64,000 nucleotides of DNA from Arthrobacter crystallopoietes (GTDB lineage: Bacteria > Actinomycetota > Actinomycetes > Actinomycetales > Micrococcaceae): assembly GCF_002849715.1 (NCBI RefSeq), contig NZ_CP018863.1, positions 3,038,001 to 3,102,000 of the forward strand, read 5' to 3'. Below, one piece after another: positions 8,951 through 17,462 of the stretch; the first letter of the stretch is position 1, and each line of letters begins with the position of its first letter. Below the pieces are notes generated by a model. The model was not told the DNA's origin. It saw only the letters and a program-made list of their open reading frames with translations, and made no database searches. Made by a program: the position numbers and the translations under genes.

Positions 8951-10447
8951 GTGAGCCCCCAAGACAACAGTCCAGACAATGCAGTACCGGTGATCCAGCC
9001 GGCCGCAGTCATCGTTCTCGCCGCAGGCGCGGGCACCAGGATGAAGTCGCAGAAACCCAAGATCCTCCACGAAATCGGCGGGATTTCCATGGTCGGCCAC
9101 GCGCTGGCCGCAGCCCGGGGCCTCGAGCCCAAGGTGCTGGCCGCCGTCGTACGCCATGAGCGCGACCGCGTGGCCGCCCATATCCAGGAGCTGGATCCGG
9201 ACGCGCTGATCGTGGACCAGGACGAGATTCCCGGCACCGGCCGCGCGGTGGAAGCGGCGCTTGAAGCCCTTCCCGCGGACCTCGAGGGCACCGTTGTGGT
9301 GACTTATGGCGATGTTCCGTTGCTCACAACCGCCCTGCTGCAGGAGCTGGTCCGGACCCACACCGAGGACGGCAACGCGGTGACAGTGCTGACCGCGGTC
9401 CTCGACGACGCCGCCGGCTACGGGCGGATTGTCCGCACCTCGGACGGCACCGTGCAGGGCATCGTGGAGCACAAGGATGCCAGCGACGCGCAGCGCGAAA
9501 TCCGCGAGATCAACTCAGGCATCTACGCCTTCGACGCGAAGGTCCTGCGCGATGCGCTCAAGGAGATCACCACGGACAATGCGCAGGGCGAGAAGTACCT
9601 CACGGACGTGCTGGGCCTGGCTAACGACGGCGGGGGCCGGGTAGCCGCGGTAGTCACCACCGACCGCTGGCAGGTTGAGGGCGCGAACGACCGCGTCCAG
9701 CTGGCGCAGCTCGGCGCGGAGCACAACAAGCGGGTGCTCGAGGCCGCCATGCGTTCCGGCGTGAGCATCGTCGACCCGGCCACCACCTGGATCGACTCCA
9801 CGGTCACGTTCGGCACGGACGTCACGCTGCTGCCCGGCACCCAACTGCACGGCAGCACGCACGTGGCGAGCGACGCCGTCGTTGGTCCCGATTGCACCCT
9901 GACAAACGTCACGGTGGGCGAGGGTGCCAAGGTCATCCGCACGCACGGTTTGGACAGCCAGATCGGCCCGAAGGCGACGGTGGGTCCGTTCACCTACCTG
10001 CGCCCGGGCACGCAGCTGGGGGAGAAGGGCAAGATCGGCGCCTTCTACGAGACCAAGAACGTCATCATCGGCAAGGGCTCGAAACTGAGCCACCTCGGGT
10101 ATGCCGGGGATGCCGAGATCGGCGAGAACTCCAACATCGGCTGCGGCAACATCACCGCCAATTACGACGGCGTGGCCAAGCACCGTACGATCATCGGCTC
10201 CGAGGTCCGCACCGGATCGAACACCGTCTTCGTTGCACCCGTTCAGGTGGGCGACGGCGCGTATTCGGGCGCGGGCGCGGTGATCCGCAAGGACGTTCCG
10301 GCCGGCGCGCTGGCGCTGAACGTCGCGGCCCAGCGCAATATCGAAGGCTGGGTCCAGCAGAACCGGGCCGGCACTTCAGCTGCAAAGGCGGCCGACGCCG
10401 CTGCTTCTTCCCAAACCCCCACCAATGCAGAAAGTGATCATTCATGA
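8951..10447 (+). CDS. glmU: Bifunctional N-acetylglucosamine-1-phosphate uridyltransferase / glucosamine-1-phosphate acetyltransferase
   Basis: A 498-residue two-domain enzyme that makes UDP-GlcNAc for peptidoglycan in the cytoplasm. The N-terminal pyrophosphorylase domain has the signature VLAAGAGTRMKSQKPKILHE (about residues 25-44), with YGDVPLL and NSGIYAF further on. The C-terminal left-handed beta-helix acetyltransferase carries IGPKATVGPFTYLRPG, GAFYETKNV and CGNITANYDG. The start is GTG 8951, with AGGAG about 10 nt upstream. A ~30-residue Ala/Thr-rich tail follows, as in other actinobacterial GlmU. It overlaps prs by ATGA, so the two are translationally coupled. Confidence 0.97.
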   Translation: MSPQDNSPDNAVPVIQPAAVIVLAAGAGTRMKSQKPKILHEIGGISMVGHALAAARGLEPKVLAAVVRHERDRVAAHIQELDPDALIVDQDEIPGTGRAVEAALEALPADLEGTVVVTYGDVPLLTTALLQELVRTHTEDGNAVTVLTAVLDDAAGYGRIVRTSDGTVQGIVEHKDASDAQREIREINSGIYAFDAKVLRDALKEITTDNAQGEKYLTDVLGLANDGGGRVAAVVTTDRWQVEGANDRVQLAQLGAEHNKRVLEAAMRSGVSIVDPATTWIDSTVTFGTDVTLLPGTQLHGSTHVASDAVVGPDCTLTNVTVGEGAKVIRTHGLDSQIGPKATVGPFTYLRPGTQLGEKGKIGAFYETKNVIIGKGSKLSHLGYAGDAEIGENSNIGCGNITANYDGVAKHRTIIGSEVRTGSNTVFVAPVQVGDGAYSGAGAVIRKDVPAGALALNVAAQRNIEGWVQQNRAGTSAAKAADAAASSQTPTNAESDHS

Positions 10448-11424
10448 CCGGAATTAAGGCCCAGGGCGAAAAGAGGCTGGTCCTCGCCTCAGGCAGGGCA
10501 CACCCGGAACTCGCCAAAGAGATCGCCAAAGAGCTCGAGATCGATCTGCTTCCCACCAGCGCGTACGACTTCGCCAACGGCGAGATCTACGTCCGCTTCG
10601 AGGAAAGCGTCCGCGGCACCGACGTCTTTGTGATCCAGGCACACCCGGCCCCGATCAACGAATGGCTCATGGAGCACCTGATCATGGTGGACACGCTCAA
10701 GCGGGCCTCCGCCAAGCGCATCACCGTGATCGCCCCGTTCTACCCGTACGCCCGGCAGGACAAGAAGCACCGCGGCCGCGAGCCGATCTCCGCCCGCCTG
10801 GTGGCGGACATGTACAAGACCGCCGGCGCCGACCGCCTCATCTCGGTGGACCTGCACACTGCGCAGATCCAGGGCTTCTTCGACGGCCCGGTGGACCACC
10901 TGATGGCCATCCCGCTGCTGGCCGACTACGTCCGCACCCGCGTGGACCTGGACAACGTCACCGTGGTCTCCCCGGACACCGGCCGCGTCCGCGTTGCCGA
11001 GCAGTGGGCCGAGCGCCTCGGGGGCGCCCCGCTGGCCTTCGTGCACAAGTCCCGCGACGTCAATGTGCCCAACCAGGCCGTGGCCAAGACGGTTGTCGGC
11101 CAGGTCGAAGGCCGCGAATGCGTGCTGATCGACGACATGATCGACACCGGCGGCACCATCGCCGGCGCGGTCCAGGTGCTCATGAACGCCGGCGCCAAGG
11201 ACGTCATCATCGCCTCCACCCACGCCGTGTTCTCGGATCCGGCGGCCCGCCGTCTGGCCGAGTCCGGCGCCCGCGAAGTGGTGGTCACCAACACGCTGCC
11301 GATCACCGCGGACAAGCAGTTCTCGCAGCTGACCGTGCTGTCCATCGCTCCGCTGATCGCCCGTGCCATCAGCGAAGTGTTCGAGGACGGTTCCGTCACC
11401 AGCCTCTTCGACGGCAAGGCCTAA
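10444..11424 (+). CDS. prs: Ribose-phosphate pyrophosphokinase
   Basis: A 326-residue PRPP synthase (ribose-5-phosphate + ATP to PRPP + AMP), supplying nucleotide, His and Trp synthesis. FANGEIYVRFEESVRG, the flexible-loop/ATP region YPYARQDKKHRGREPISARL, the metal-binding VDLHTAQIQGFFDGPVDHL and the PRPP loop VLIDDMIDTGGTI are all intact. The start overlaps the glmU stop by 4 nt, and glmU-prs is a conserved actinobacterial pair. The gene ends 18 nt before the convergent small gene, with no obvious terminator between them. Confidence 0.97.
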   Translation: MTGIKAQGEKRLVLASGRAHPELAKEIAKELEIDLLPTSAYDFANGEIYVRFEESVRGTDVFVIQAHPAPINEWLMEHLIMVDTLKRASAKRITVIAPFYPYARQDKKHRGREPISARLVADMYKTAGADRLISVDLHTAQIQGFFDGPVDHLMAIPLLADYVRTRVDLDNVTVVSPDTGRVRVAEQWAERLGGAPLAFVHKSRDVNVPNQAVAKTVVGQVEGRECVLIDDMIDTGGTIAGAVQVLMNAGAKDVIIASTHAVFSDPAARRLAESGAREVVVTNTLPITADKQFSQLTVLSIAPLIARAISEVFEDGSVTSLFDGKA

Positions 11425-11442
11425 ACCTCAGTCCTAACCGGG

Positions 11443-11817
11443 CTAACTCCGCGGCGTCGGCCGGTCTCCTTGGGATCCGGCCGGCGCCGCGTCGTCGTTA
11501 GCTGCAGTTCTCTCGCCCAGGGACGTCTTGCGTAAGGGATCGGTGCGCCGCTGCACGGCCGAGGCCCACACCCACGTTGTGCGCCTGATGCCGGCGTCCT
11601 CCCAGGTCACCTGCACAGCCCGTGACGTCCAGCCGAACGCCTCACCCTGGACCAGTTCGGCGGCACCGGGAAAACGGATCCACGCCCACACCGGCACGCC
11701 CGGGACTACCCGGGTCACCTTGTGATGCTCAAGATCCAGTTCCTCGGCGGTCAGCGATACCGGCTCCGCACGCTTCGCGTAACGGGCTGCCACTCGCGCT
11801 GCAGCATCCCGATCCAT
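11443..11817 (-). CDS. Hypothetical protein, 124 aa
   Basis: I do not recognise the family. The protein begins MDRDAAARVAARYAKR and has a Trp-rich beta-like core (VPVWAWIRFPGAAELVQGEAF, then VQVTWEDAGIRRTTWVWASAVQRR) and a charged tail. ATG 11817 was chosen because the frame further upstream runs through the terminator hairpin and the opposite-strand gene region and looks non-coding. No clear ribosome site is seen. It lies convergent to prs. Confidence 0.6.
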   Translation of the reverse strand: MDRDAAARVAARYAKRAEPVSLTAEELDLEHHKVTRVVPGVPVWAWIRFPGAAELVQGEAFGWTSRAVQVTWEDAGIRRTTWVWASAVQRRTDPLRKTSLGERTAANDDAAPAGSQGDRPTPRS

Positions 11818-11854
11818 AGTTAAAAGTAGAACACATCTTCGATAAAATGTGACA

Positions 11855-11894
11855 GAGAGAGGGTGACGGAACGTTGGTTCCGCCACCCTCTCTC
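11855..11894. terminator. 18-bp hairpin terminator
   Basis: Arms 11855-11872 and 11877-11894 pair over 18 bp with one mismatch around a GTTG loop. It lies 33 nt downstream of the stop of the minus-strand Ala/Thr-rich gene and probably terminates it. There is no T-run, as is usual in high-GC actinobacteria. Confidence 0.75.
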
Positions 11895-11926
11895 TACAGC
11901 CTGGCCCCAAGAGGCCGGGACAAAGC

Positions 11927-12862
11927 CTACCGGCTGCTGCTGCCGTCTTCGTCTTCACCCAGCAGGGAAACGGGGAGGCGCAAGTCCACATCCACGTCAG
12001 CGCGGACGCGGAACCGGCGATGCTTCTCCCTCTCCTCATCCCGGGTGTCGGCAGTAGGCGAGGGCTCCGGCGAGTGCCGCTCCTCGGGGTCGGCAGCTTC
12101 GCTGGTCGGAGCCGGCTCGACGGGGGCCGCCGAATGGCTGGGTACGGTTGATCTTGTGGGTTCGGGCTCCTCAGGCACCGCTCGGGTGCTCTGCTTGGCC
12201 GGAGGGCTCGTAGCCGGACTTGTCGGTACAGCGGCGTCGGCGGTAGGCGAGGCTGTCGGCTCAGGTGAACCTGTGGTGGCCGCAGTGGCCTTGTCCGCCG
12301 CGTCCGTCGCAGTCGCTGTGGCCTTTTCAGCCGTATCCGTGGCAGCCGCAGTAGCGCCGGCAACCTTGTCTTTGGCGGCGCCGGTTGCTTCCCCGACGAC
12401 GCCGGGAAGCGGTGCCGCAGCCTCGCCGGTGGAGTCTGCGGCGGACTGCGTGGTCATTGGAGCGGGTCGCTCGGTTGCGTCCCCTCCAAGAGTCGGCTGG
12501 GCCACACTACTCGGAGCGACCTTTATATCCTTCTGTGCGGCCGCTGTGCTGTCTGTTGTCGGCCGGCTGAACGTCGGCTCAGCTTCATTCAACGGCGCTG
12601 AAATGGGCCAGGCTTTAACGGATGTCTGCAGTTGGGGTCGGCCAGCGCTGGCTTCCTGGGATCCAGCCTGATTCAGGGGCAGGGCGGCCGCAGCGGCCAC
12701 CGTGGCAACTACGGCCAGGCCGGTGAGTGCCCCGACGCTGCGGAAGGGGACAGCGGATGGGGCTTGGTCCTTGGCGCGGCGGCGGCCGCGGACGAGACTG
12801 GTGACACCATGCGACGAGACAGTGGGACCGGCGCGCCGGCGTCCACGAGAATGGTTCTTCAC
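11927..12862 (-). CDS. Membrane-anchored Ala/Thr/Pro-rich low-complexity protein
   Basis: A 311-residue protein with a basic N-terminus (RGRRRAGP, RGRRRAKD), a single hydrophobic segment (LTGLAVVATVAAAAALPL, about residues 47-64), and a long extracytoplasmic tail rich in Ala, Thr, Pro and Ser. The tail includes repeated AT(D/A)TA(E/D)KAT units around residues 165-200, before an acidic/basic C-terminus. It starts at GTG 12862 with AGAGGA about 5 nt upstream. The composition suggests a wall-spanning stalk or spacer. No enzymatic domain is visible and no LPxTG-like signal is present. Confidence 0.65.
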   Translation of the reverse strand: MKNHSRGRRRAGPTVSSHGVTSLVRGRRRAKDQAPSAVPFRSVGALTGLAVVATVAAAAALPLNQAGSQEASAGRPQLQTSVKAWPISAPLNEAEPTFSRPTTDSTAAAQKDIKVAPSSVAQPTLGGDATERPAPMTTQSAADSTGEAAAPLPGVVGEATGAAKDKVAGATAAATDTAEKATATATDAADKATAATTGSPEPTASPTADAAVPTSPATSPPAKQSTRAVPEEPEPTRSTVPSHSAAPVEPAPTSEAADPEERHSPEPSPTADTRDEEREKHRRFRVRADVDVDLRLPVSLLGEDEDGSSSR

Positions 12863-13388
12863 GGGATTCCTCTCTACACGCCTGCGAAGTTAGCTGTCGG
12901 ATTCGAGACGGAGCATCTCGGCCCGGCCGGGACCGCAGCAGAACGCCGCGGACAACTAGCCGCACTTCACCCCAAGGCGCCGCTGGCGCCACTTCTGGTT
13001 CCTCCACCTCTGCCAGTGAATTTGAACGGACAGGTACGCTGGCAGAGCTCGGCGTGCGGACCCGGCCACAACCCTTGCCTAGGGCCATGGCGCGATTAAA
13101 CGTATCGAGCGCGCTGAACCGTTACAAACTCGTGACATGTGTTTGTGGTCACTTATTGGAAGATGAATCTTTTCACCAACCTCTGGCGTGTCGGATTGTC
13201 GGAACTTAGGCTGAATTAGTCATCCCAGCGCATGCCACCTCCCCAAGGCACGGGATGGATGGACCTGGCCAGGGCAGCGTCTCTGGCCAGGTCCATCAAC
13301 TTCCCGTCGTAGTGAAGCCGCGCCGGATTTCCTCGGTCATGCCTGCGGTGCTGTAATCAGGAGAGAAGCGCAATATCGGGGAGAATGA
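12863..13388. other. 526-nt intergenic region between divergent genes
   Basis: No convincing gene is seen on either strand. An AT-richer stretch at about 13090-13220 contains probable promoter sequence. The only clear structure is the 15-bp inverted repeat at 13258-13297, listed separately. Confidence 0.6.
13258..13297. repeat. 15-bp perfect inverted repeat (hairpin)
   Basis: Arms 13258-13272 and 13283-13297 are perfectly complementary around a 10-nt loop. It has the form of a factor-independent terminator without a T-run. However, it sits between two divergently transcribed genes, where no transcript is expected to end. Confidence 0.7.
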
Positions 13389-14177
13389 GTGAATCAGGGC
13401 AACGCCGACAGTCATCGTCACGCCGTTCGTACACTGTTGGCCGCCGCGGCGGTTTCGCTGCTGTCAGGGTGTGCGGCTTCGGCTTCCATCCCTACTTCAT
13501 CGGCCGCCACCGGGTTCAACACAGGCGAAGCAAGCGAGAACACTTCGGCTCCGAGCCCTCAGCCACCAGGTCCTCCCGCTACCCTTACAGCGGTGACGCC
13601 CGCACCCGATGTAACCTCTATACCGGCTGCTCCCGACCTCACCGCGGAGGAGGCCGAAGCCGACCGGTTGGCGATGGAGCAATTTCTCGCCAACGCCTGG
13701 GACACCATGGATGCCAAGCGACTAAGCGACTTGGCAATCGGGGACTGTCTCTACTTCGATTACGATTACCAGGCCAAAACCACAGCCATCTTCACGGTTG
13801 ACTGCACCACGCCGCATGAGGGCGAAGTGATGGCCACCTACCGGCACCCCGATTCCGAATATCCTGGACAGTACAACCTCGGCGGAAGCGTCGGGCCCGT
13901 TTTTGGCGAAGTAGCAGATGCAATGCGGGAAGCCGGGCAGTGGCCTACCACGACAAGCAAACATCTGAATCCTACCGAAGCTGATTGGGAAGCCGGCGAG
14001 CGGACCAGTATCGACTTGCTCCGCCACAATGCCAGTTCCGGCCTGTTGGAACGCGGCTACCTCGACACCGACCACGTGACGGTCACGGAAGTGCCTGACA
14101 GAGGAACCGCGTCCAGCGACCTTGCGAATACCTTGGAAAACCGCGCCGATCCGGCCGAAAGCAACGTTTATCCCTAG
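13389..14177 (+). CDS. Lipoprotein with septum-formation-type domain
   Basis: A 262-residue lipoprotein: basic start, hydrophobic AVRTLLAAAAVSLLSGC with lipobox LSGC (Cys28), then a ~60-residue Ser/Thr/Pro linker. The core IGDCLYFDY...FTVDCTTPHEGEVMATYRH matches the G-D-C-(x)n-V-x-C-x-x-P-H-x-x-E-V pattern of the actinobacterial septum-formation domain (PF13845). Its two cysteines probably form a disulfide outside the membrane. The start is GTG 13389 with GGGGAG about 6 nt upstream. The exact role is not known. Confidence 0.75.
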   Translation: MNQGNADSHRHAVRTLLAAAAVSLLSGCAASASIPTSSAATGFNTGEASENTSAPSPQPPGPPATLTAVTPAPDVTSIPAAPDLTAEEAEADRLAMEQFLANAWDTMDAKRLSDLAIGDCLYFDYDYQAKTTAIFTVDCTTPHEGEVMATYRHPDSEYPGQYNLGGSVGPVFGEVADAMREAGQWPTTTSKHLNPTEADWEAGERTSIDLLRHNASSGLLERGYLDTDHVTVTEVPDRGTASSDLANTLENRADPAESNVYP

Positions 14178-14270
14178 CGCCCACAGGTGCCCCTCGCTTA
14201 GGCTAACCGTACTTGGCAGCCACCACCGCCTCCGTTGCCGGCGGCTGTCAGGGCTCGACGGCAGCGGAGC

Positions 14271-14453
14271 GGGTTCTCAATGGCGAGAACCCTGGGGGGA
14301 AGCAGTTTTCTTTATGAGGGACTGCACGTGTGGCAGCCCGTGGGGGAGCGGGCTGCCGCAGCGTCCGCATGGGCGCTCACGGCAATAACGGACCAGGGGA
14401 GACGGTCCGCCACTCGCACCTGCACCGGCACCCGACGTGTGCCGGTCTTTTTT
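14271..14453 (+). promoter_or_regulatory. Structured 5' leader ending in a terminator-like hairpin (candidate attenuator/riboswitch)
   Basis: Four hairpins follow one another: 14271-14292 (8 bp, 6-nt loop), 14332-14357 (9 bp, 8-nt loop), 14389-14409 (6 bp, 9-nt loop) and 14424-14446 (8 bp, 7-nt loop). The last is followed by C and six T. The ribosome site GGGGGA (14454-14459) and ATG 14465 come directly after the T-run, so the terminator can only act inside the leader of the surface-protein gene. I could not match the leader to a known riboswitch class. Confidence 0.5.
14424..14453 (+). terminator. Intrinsic terminator in the surface-protein leader
   Basis: ACCGGCAC (14424-14431) pairs with GTGCCGGT (14439-14446) and TTTTTT follows at 14448-14453. 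This is the only hairpin in the window with a clear T-run. It sits immediately before a ribosome site. Confidence 0.65.
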
Positions 14454-14464
14454 GGGGGAACAAG

Positions 14465-16813
14465 ATGACAGACAAGCCAGCGCAGTCAGCGGCGTCCAAT
14501 CCGAAACCGCCCAAGGAAGCGCGCCCGAAGAGACGTGATGCCATGAAGCGGCTGCGCGGAGGATTTGCCGTGGTGGCCGCTGGCACGCTCATGTCGGCCG
14601 GTCTGGCCCTGCCTGTTCTGGCTGACGACGGCGGAGCAGAGTCATCGGGATCAGCCGCCGAGATCGCGGGGCTGGCTGCGGCGGCCCCTGCCGAAGCCAC
14701 GCTCGCCGGAACGGATGATCCGGCGGAGGGAACAGGCGAGGCCGCTGAAGTTGAAGCCGCGGAGGCACCCGAACCTGCTGAAGCGACAGCCGAACTGCCC
14801 GTTGAACCGGCTCCTGCCCCGGGTCAGGAGCCTGCCCCGGCACCGGCTGTGCAGGAAGCGGTGCCAGCCAACCAGCCCGCCGCGCCCCGGGCCGCGATCG
14901 CCGGCAGCGAGGATGACGCCGGGCACGACGACGAAGACGCCGAGGCCGAAGAAGAGACCGAGAACGAAGAGACCGAGAACGAAGAAGCCGAGCATGAAGA
15001 AGAAGGTGAAGACGAAGAAGAAACCGAGCCTGAAGAGGGCGACCACGAGGACGCAGCCGGCCCGATCGTCGCCACCAAGACGGCCAATGCGGTGGAGGCC
15101 CTCGGCGACGAGTCCGAAGGCCGCTGGTACATCAGCTACACCATCCAGGTAACCAACCAGCCCAACGGGGACGGCGACTACAAGGACGAAGAGGAGTACA
15201 CTCTCTCGGACACGCTCTCCTTCGGCCACGGCATCGAGATCGAATCGGCCACCTGGAGCAATGGCAACACGGAAAGCCAATTCCAGGGCAACACGGCCGA
15301 GCTCGCCACCGAGGACGACGACGTCGAGCTGGGCGAAGGCAAGAGCCACTTCTACCACGTGTACGCCACGGTCAAGGTTGCAGACGGCACCCCGGAATAC
15401 GAGCTGACCTGTAAGGACGGTTATTCCGGCGGCCTGCTGAACAAGATCTACCTGGACGGCAACTACGTCGATTCGGCCTGTGCCGATGTCCCGCACGCGC
15501 CCAAGTACCGCGCCAGCTTCGAAGTTGATAAGAAGTGGGTCATCGACGACGAAGAATTTGACCACGGCAGCCAGCCGTATGGCTTCGACGCCTGGCTCAA
15601 GCTCGGTCCGGACAGCGAGGAAATCGCGGACGCAGCATGGGATACGCAGTACACGGACTTCTACAAGGGCGACTACGTCTACCTCAAGGAGGAAGTCAAG
15701 GTTCCTGAAGGCTGCTTGGTGGACTACAGCGAGGGCCTCGGCGAGCGGGAACTCATGGACAAGGACAGCGCCTTCACAGTGGTGAACCACGTTGAATGTG
15801 AACAGAACCTGACGCTGGCCAAGGACATCGACCCCGAGGACTACTGGGACTACGCGGAGAAGTGGACGCTGACGGCCACCGCGGAGGGCGCCGAGGAGCC
15901 CACGCTCGAGGGCACCTCCTGGGTGAGCGGCAGCGTGGATCAGGACGTCACCTACACCCTCGCCGAGGAAGCGGACTTCGACGGCGAGGATGAGTTCTCC
16001 GCCGGCGACTGGGTCTGCGAACTGGTCTACGGCGAAGGCAAGGTCTCCCATGACGGCGACAAGATCACGCCGTCGTACGGCCAGGACATCCGCTGCGTCA
16101 TCGAGAATTCGCTCGACCCTGAGGGGCTGCACGTCGACAAGACCGCCTACGAGGCGATCGACGTCGGTGCCGGCATCTGGGAAATCGAATACGAAGTCAG
16201 CGTGACCAACAATTCCAAGATCGCCTGGCGCGACTATGACCTGACCACCACGCTGAAGTTCGGCGACGGTATCCGGATCACCAACGCCGAATGGATTCGA
16301 GATAACGACGGCGAGGAAGGGGCGTGGGAGGATCCCGAAGAGGACGCTACAGCCACCTTGGCGGACGGCCGCGGCATTGAACCCGGCTCCACGGATCTCT
16401 ACATCGTCTGGGCGCGCGTCGTCGTTGATTCCGATGCTTCGGAGGACCAGCTGGACTGCCGGCTGGAAGAAGATGAAGGAACGGGCCTGTTGAACGAAGC
16501 CCTGCTCAACGGCAAATACTCCGCCGAGGCCTGCGCCGAGGTCGAGGCCCCGGACGAGGAGAGCCCGGCCAAGCCGACCCCGGAACCGGAAGAACCGCCG
16601 GTCAGCCCCGAGGAACCGCCGGTTGCGCCGGCAGAACCGCCGGCACCGGGGGCAGCGGCACCGAACCCCGAACCGGCTCCCGTCGTCTACCCGCAAGCAG
16701 GTGGACTGGCCATGACCGGTACGGAATCCATGGGACTGGTTTCGGCGGCGCTGCTGCTGATGACAGCAGGAACCGCGGCCACCGTCTTCTCACGCCGTCG
16801 TAAGAAGGGCTAG
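14465..16813 (+). CDS. Sortase-anchored acidic surface protein with duplicated beta domains
   Basis: A 782-residue wall protein. It has an N-terminal signal (basic to residue 31, hydrophobic 33-52, then ALPVLA-DD), a Pro/Ala/Glu region, an extremely acidic stretch (about 149-197, mostly E/D), and then the folded part. Residues ~198-345 and ~555-695 are clear copies of one domain, sharing K-T-A, I-x-Y-x-(I/V)-x-V-T-N, L-x-F-G-x-G-I, GLLN and a C-terminal A-C-A-(D/E)-V. Residues 346-550 hold other beta-type repeats. The C-terminus has a Pro/Glu spacer, LAMTG (748-752), a hydrophobic helix and RRRKKG, which is a class E (LAxTG) sortase signal. No sortase gene is in the window. ATG 14465 has GGGGGA 5 nt upstream. 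Confidence 0.85.
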   Translation: MTDKPAQSAASNPKPPKEARPKRRDAMKRLRGGFAVVAAGTLMSAGLALPVLADDGGAESSGSAAEIAGLAAAAPAEATLAGTDDPAEGTGEAAEVEAAEAPEPAEATAELPVEPAPAPGQEPAPAPAVQEAVPANQPAAPRAAIAGSEDDAGHDDEDAEAEEETENEETENEEAEHEEEGEDEEETEPEEGDHEDAAGPIVATKTANAVEALGDESEGRWYISYTIQVTNQPNGDGDYKDEEEYTLSDTLSFGHGIEIESATWSNGNTESQFQGNTAELATEDDDVELGEGKSHFYHVYATVKVADGTPEYELTCKDGYSGGLLNKIYLDGNYVDSACADVPHAPKYRASFEVDKKWVIDDEEFDHGSQPYGFDAWLKLGPDSEEIADAAWDTQYTDFYKGDYVYLKEEVKVPEGCLVDYSEGLGERELMDKDSAFTVVNHVECEQNLTLAKDIDPEDYWDYAEKWTLTATAEGAEEPTLEGTSWVSGSVDQDVTYTLAEEADFDGEDEFSAGDWVCELVYGEGKVSHDGDKITPSYGQDIRCVIENSLDPEGLHVDKTAYEAIDVGAGIWEIEYEVSVTNNSKIAWRDYDLTTTLKFGDGIRITNAEWIRDNDGEEGAWEDPEEDATATLADGRGIEPGSTDLYIVWARVVVDSDASEDQLDCRLEEDEGTGLLNEALLNGKYSAEACAEVEAPDEESPAKPTPEPEEPPVSPEEPPVAPAEPPAPGAAAPNPEPAPVVYPQAGGLAMTGTESMGLVSAALLLMTAGTAATVFSRRRKKG

Positions 16814-16842
16814 GGAACACTTGTCCATCGGTCACGAATAAC

Positions 16843-16883
16843 TTGAGGCCGTTGCCAGCATCCTTTGCCGGCAACGGCCTCAA
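16843..16883 (+). terminator. 14-bp hairpin terminator
   Basis: Arms 16843-16856 and 16870-16883 are perfectly complementary with a 13-nt loop, 30 nt after the surface-protein stop. Confidence 0.8.
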
Positions 16884-16948
16884 CTATGTCCGATGAAGGA
16901 GCGGTTTCGGAGCCAGCCGCGCGCTGCCGCAAGCCCTAGGATGAGCCT

Positions 16949-17440
16949 ATGACGGTACCGGATGCAGTGATTGTCCAGCAGTCGGAATGGTGGAACATTC
17001 TTGAGGCTTTGGGCCCGCTGGCCACGTTGCTGGCGGCCGCCGTCGCGGGTTTCATTGCCTGGCAGGCCCTGAAGGAGCGGTCGCTGGCTGACCGTCGTTC
17101 CGAGTGGTGGTCGCGCGCGCAATGGGCGTTGGACGCTTCCCTGTCAGCTGACATGGAACGGAAGGCGACGGGACTTGGCGTGCTGGCGCTGCTGGCAAAA
17201 AGCCATCTGGCGACAGATGAGGAAATTGAAATCTTGGCCACCGCGGCAATCAGGCCGCTGCAGGAAGCGGCACTCCCCAAAGCCCTACCAGAGCGGGATA
17301 GCGAAGACCATTGCGTCAAGACCAACGCGGCGCGACTGTGCGTAACCACGGACAAGCGCCTGGGCAGGGCGACGCCGGAATGGGTTTCAGATCTCGCAGC
17401 ATCGGGGCTTCCGCAGCCGGGTGCGGGTTCCGGGAAATAG
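16949..17440 (+). CDS. Hypothetical single-pass membrane protein
   Basis: 163 residues with one N-terminal transmembrane segment (ILEALGPLATLLAAAVAGFIAW, about 17-38) followed by a cytoplasmic helical region (LKERSLADRRSEWWSRAQWALDA, then LGVLALLAKSHLATDEEIEIL). I do not recognise a characterised family. Similar short proteins with an N-terminal helix and a W-W-x-R-x-Q-W motif occur in actinobacteria. The stop codon lies inside the loop of the bidirectional terminator at 17420-17451. Confidence 0.7.
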   Translation: MTVPDAVIVQQSEWWNILEALGPLATLLAAAVAGFIAWQALKERSLADRRSEWWSRAQWALDASLSADMERKATGLGVLALLAKSHLATDEEIEILATAAIRPLQEAALPKALPERDSEDHCVKTNAARLCVTTDKRLGRATPEWVSDLAASGLPQPGAGSGK

Positions 17441-17451
17441 GAACCCGCACC
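17420..17451. terminator. Bidirectional terminator between convergent genes
   Basis: A 12-bp perfect stem (17420-17431 / 17440-17451) with an 8-nt loop. The stop codon of the upstream plus-strand gene (17438-17440) overlaps the loop and the first base of the 3' arm. The minus-strand acetyltransferase stops 12 nt beyond. Confidence 0.8.
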
Positions 17452-17462
17452 GGCAAAAGCGT

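Noticed and set aside
14314..14388. 24-codon leader ORF (MRDCTCGSPWG...) in the structured leader of the surface protein
   Set aside because: The nearest purine-rich sequence is about 12 nt from the ATG and the ORF overlaps hairpin arms; no amino-acid bias pointing to a regulated leader peptide.
14651..16696. Long open frame (681 codons) on the strand opposite the surface-protein gene
   Set aside because: It mirrors a gene with strong codon bias, and its translation is a low-complexity Val/Gly/Arg-rich sequence without domains.
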